A stretch of DNA of 5,523 nucleotides from Lentisphaeria bacterium UBA1724 (GTDB lineage Bacteria; Verrucomicrobiota; Lentisphaeria; Oligosphaerales; Oligosphaeraceae), in the NCBI GenBank assembly GCA_002315885.1, contig DCIO01000079.1, positions 31,538-37,060 on the forward strand. The letters are read 5' to 3'. The notes below the pieces were generated by a model, which was not told the origin of the DNA, did not search any database, and was given only the letters and a program-made list of their open reading frames with translations. This document shows, piece by piece, positions 4,868-5,523 of this stretch; position 1 is the first letter of the stretch; every line of letters starts with the position of its first letter. Both the position numbers and the translations under genes were made by a program.

Positions 4868-5523
4868 ATGAAGCGCGTTCTATCCTTTATTTTTCTTGCG
4901 GTATTTAGCCTATCGTTGTTGTCCCAGAATCTGATTCGGAATCCGGAGTTTCTGGAGGGTGTGGAGAGTAGTGGCATTCCCGTGGGGTGGGTCCGTGACA
5001 CCTCGGATTCGATGCAGTATGAGAGTTCTGTTGTGGTGGAGGACGGCGCGTCTGCGTTTCGTCTGAATCGTCTGTCCGAGAAGGGCGAGGGACTTTGCCG
5101 CATTTCCCAGTTTATTGACAACGTCCAGGGCGGTGCGAACTACATTTTTTCGGCGGAAGTGAAGACCTCGGGGACGGGCGGTGACCTCATCATGTATGAT
5201 TTCTTCCCCAACGGGAAGTATCAGGAGCAGTACCTGTCGATGAACCGCGCCGACCATGGTTGGCAGACGCTGGTGAAGTCCTTCCAGGCTTCTCCCAATT
5301 GCAAGCGGATGAAGCTCTCTTTGATGGCGACTAAGGCTGACGGTCCTGTCTTCTATCGCAATGTGAAGTTGGTTTGCGCGGATGAAGCGCCGCAGATGGT
5401 GTTGAAGGAGTTGTCGGTTGCGCCGTTGATGGAAGCGAACTGGGATGACCCGATTTGGGGCGAAGGTGAGGAATCCGCGCCCTACGCATTGTTGGGGAAG
5501 GAATTCCAATTGCCGAATTCGGC
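4868..5523 (+). CDS. Secreted carbohydrate-binding-like protein, 3' truncated by window
   Basis: The first 218 codons are open to the window edge. Residues 1-19 (MKRVLSFIFLAVFSLSLLS) form a clear signal peptide, probably cut next to Q20-N21. N-L-I-R-N-P-E-F-L (21-29), then I-P-V-G-W, and a beta-rich stretch to about 172 match the CBM4/9-type jelly-roll domain (NLI.N..FE...GW) found in secreted glycan-binding proteins and glycosidases. From about 180, L-S-V-A-P-L-M-E-A-N-W-D-D-P-I-W (about 182-197) resembles the start of a CBM9-like domain, whose family opens with a 'DG.lDD..W' pattern. Any catalytic domain would lie beyond the window. The ATG at 4868 gives the signal peptide directly; no Shine-Dalgarno is visible. 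The gene follows a terminator and a repeat block, so it is probably transcribed separately from the pseudopilin gene, unless read-through occurs. Domain calls are by pattern only. Confidence 0.85.
   Translation, partial: MKRVLSFIFLAVFSLSLLSQNLIRNPEFLEGVESSGIPVGWVRDTSDSMQYESSVVVEDGASAFRLNRLSEKGEGLCRISQFIDNVQGGANYIFSAEVKTSGTGGDLIMYDFFPNGKYQEQYLSMNRADHGWQTLVKSFQASPNCKRMKLSLMATKADGPVFYRNVKLVCADEAPQMVLKELSVAPLMEANWDDPIWGEGEESAPYALLGKEFQLPNS

Noticed and set aside
4910..5509. 199-codon minus-strand open frame under the secreted-protein gene
   Set aside because: The plus-strand frame has a signal peptide and a carbohydrate-binding-like pattern and stays open to the window edge, so the antisense frame is a shadow.

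Overview
The window looks like a chromosomal segment of a PVC-group bacterium, most likely Lentisphaerota (Victivallis/Lentisphaera-like) or a close relative. The pointers are a pseudopilin beginning MKKSFTLIELLVVIAIIAIL with a C-terminal H-X9-DG motif, an adjacent AraC-type regulator, a secreted carbohydrate-binding-like protein, and spacers filled with GC-rich palindromic repeats. This placement is inference from protein style; no marker gene is present.

Region 1 (1-2278, + strand) holds a tightly packed operon of three minor pseudopilins of a type II secretion system in the canonical order gspI-gspJ-gspK. The genes overlap by 1 nt and 4 nt, so translation is probably coupled. GspK is the firmest call, because it has the acidic 'D.DD...NG.E...Y' segment and the later N-G...EL..PGW segment of that family. 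Upstream (1-177) lie overlapping inverted repeats and no intact gene.

Region 2 (2279-3694) begins with a convergent spacer packed with small perfect hairpins. It is followed by a minus-strand AraC/XylS-family regulator (2465-3367) whose start codon lies in a 14-bp tandem duplication. A hairpin-rich insert (about 3382-3504) comes next, then an AT-rich divergent promoter region. That region carries two 11-bp direct repeats spaced exactly 20 bp apart, a good candidate for an AraC-type operator, just upstream of a TATAAT box.

Region 3 (3695-5523, + strand) contains an H-X9-DG pseudopilin-like gene with a strong intrinsic terminator. Then comes about 220 bp of repeat DNA: a dispersed 28-bp palindrome, two 46-bp near-identical copies, and a 9-bp x 6 minisatellite whose minus strand fits a G-quadruplex pattern. 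The window ends in a truncated secreted protein with a CBM4/9-like first domain and the start of a CBM9-like second domain.

Working model (inference): the regulator senses a sugar-like ligand and activates the pseudopilin gene through the 20-bp-spaced direct repeats. The pseudopilin and the downstream secreted glycan-binding protein may form a surface glycan-use locus that works with the T2SS-like machinery represented by gspIJK.
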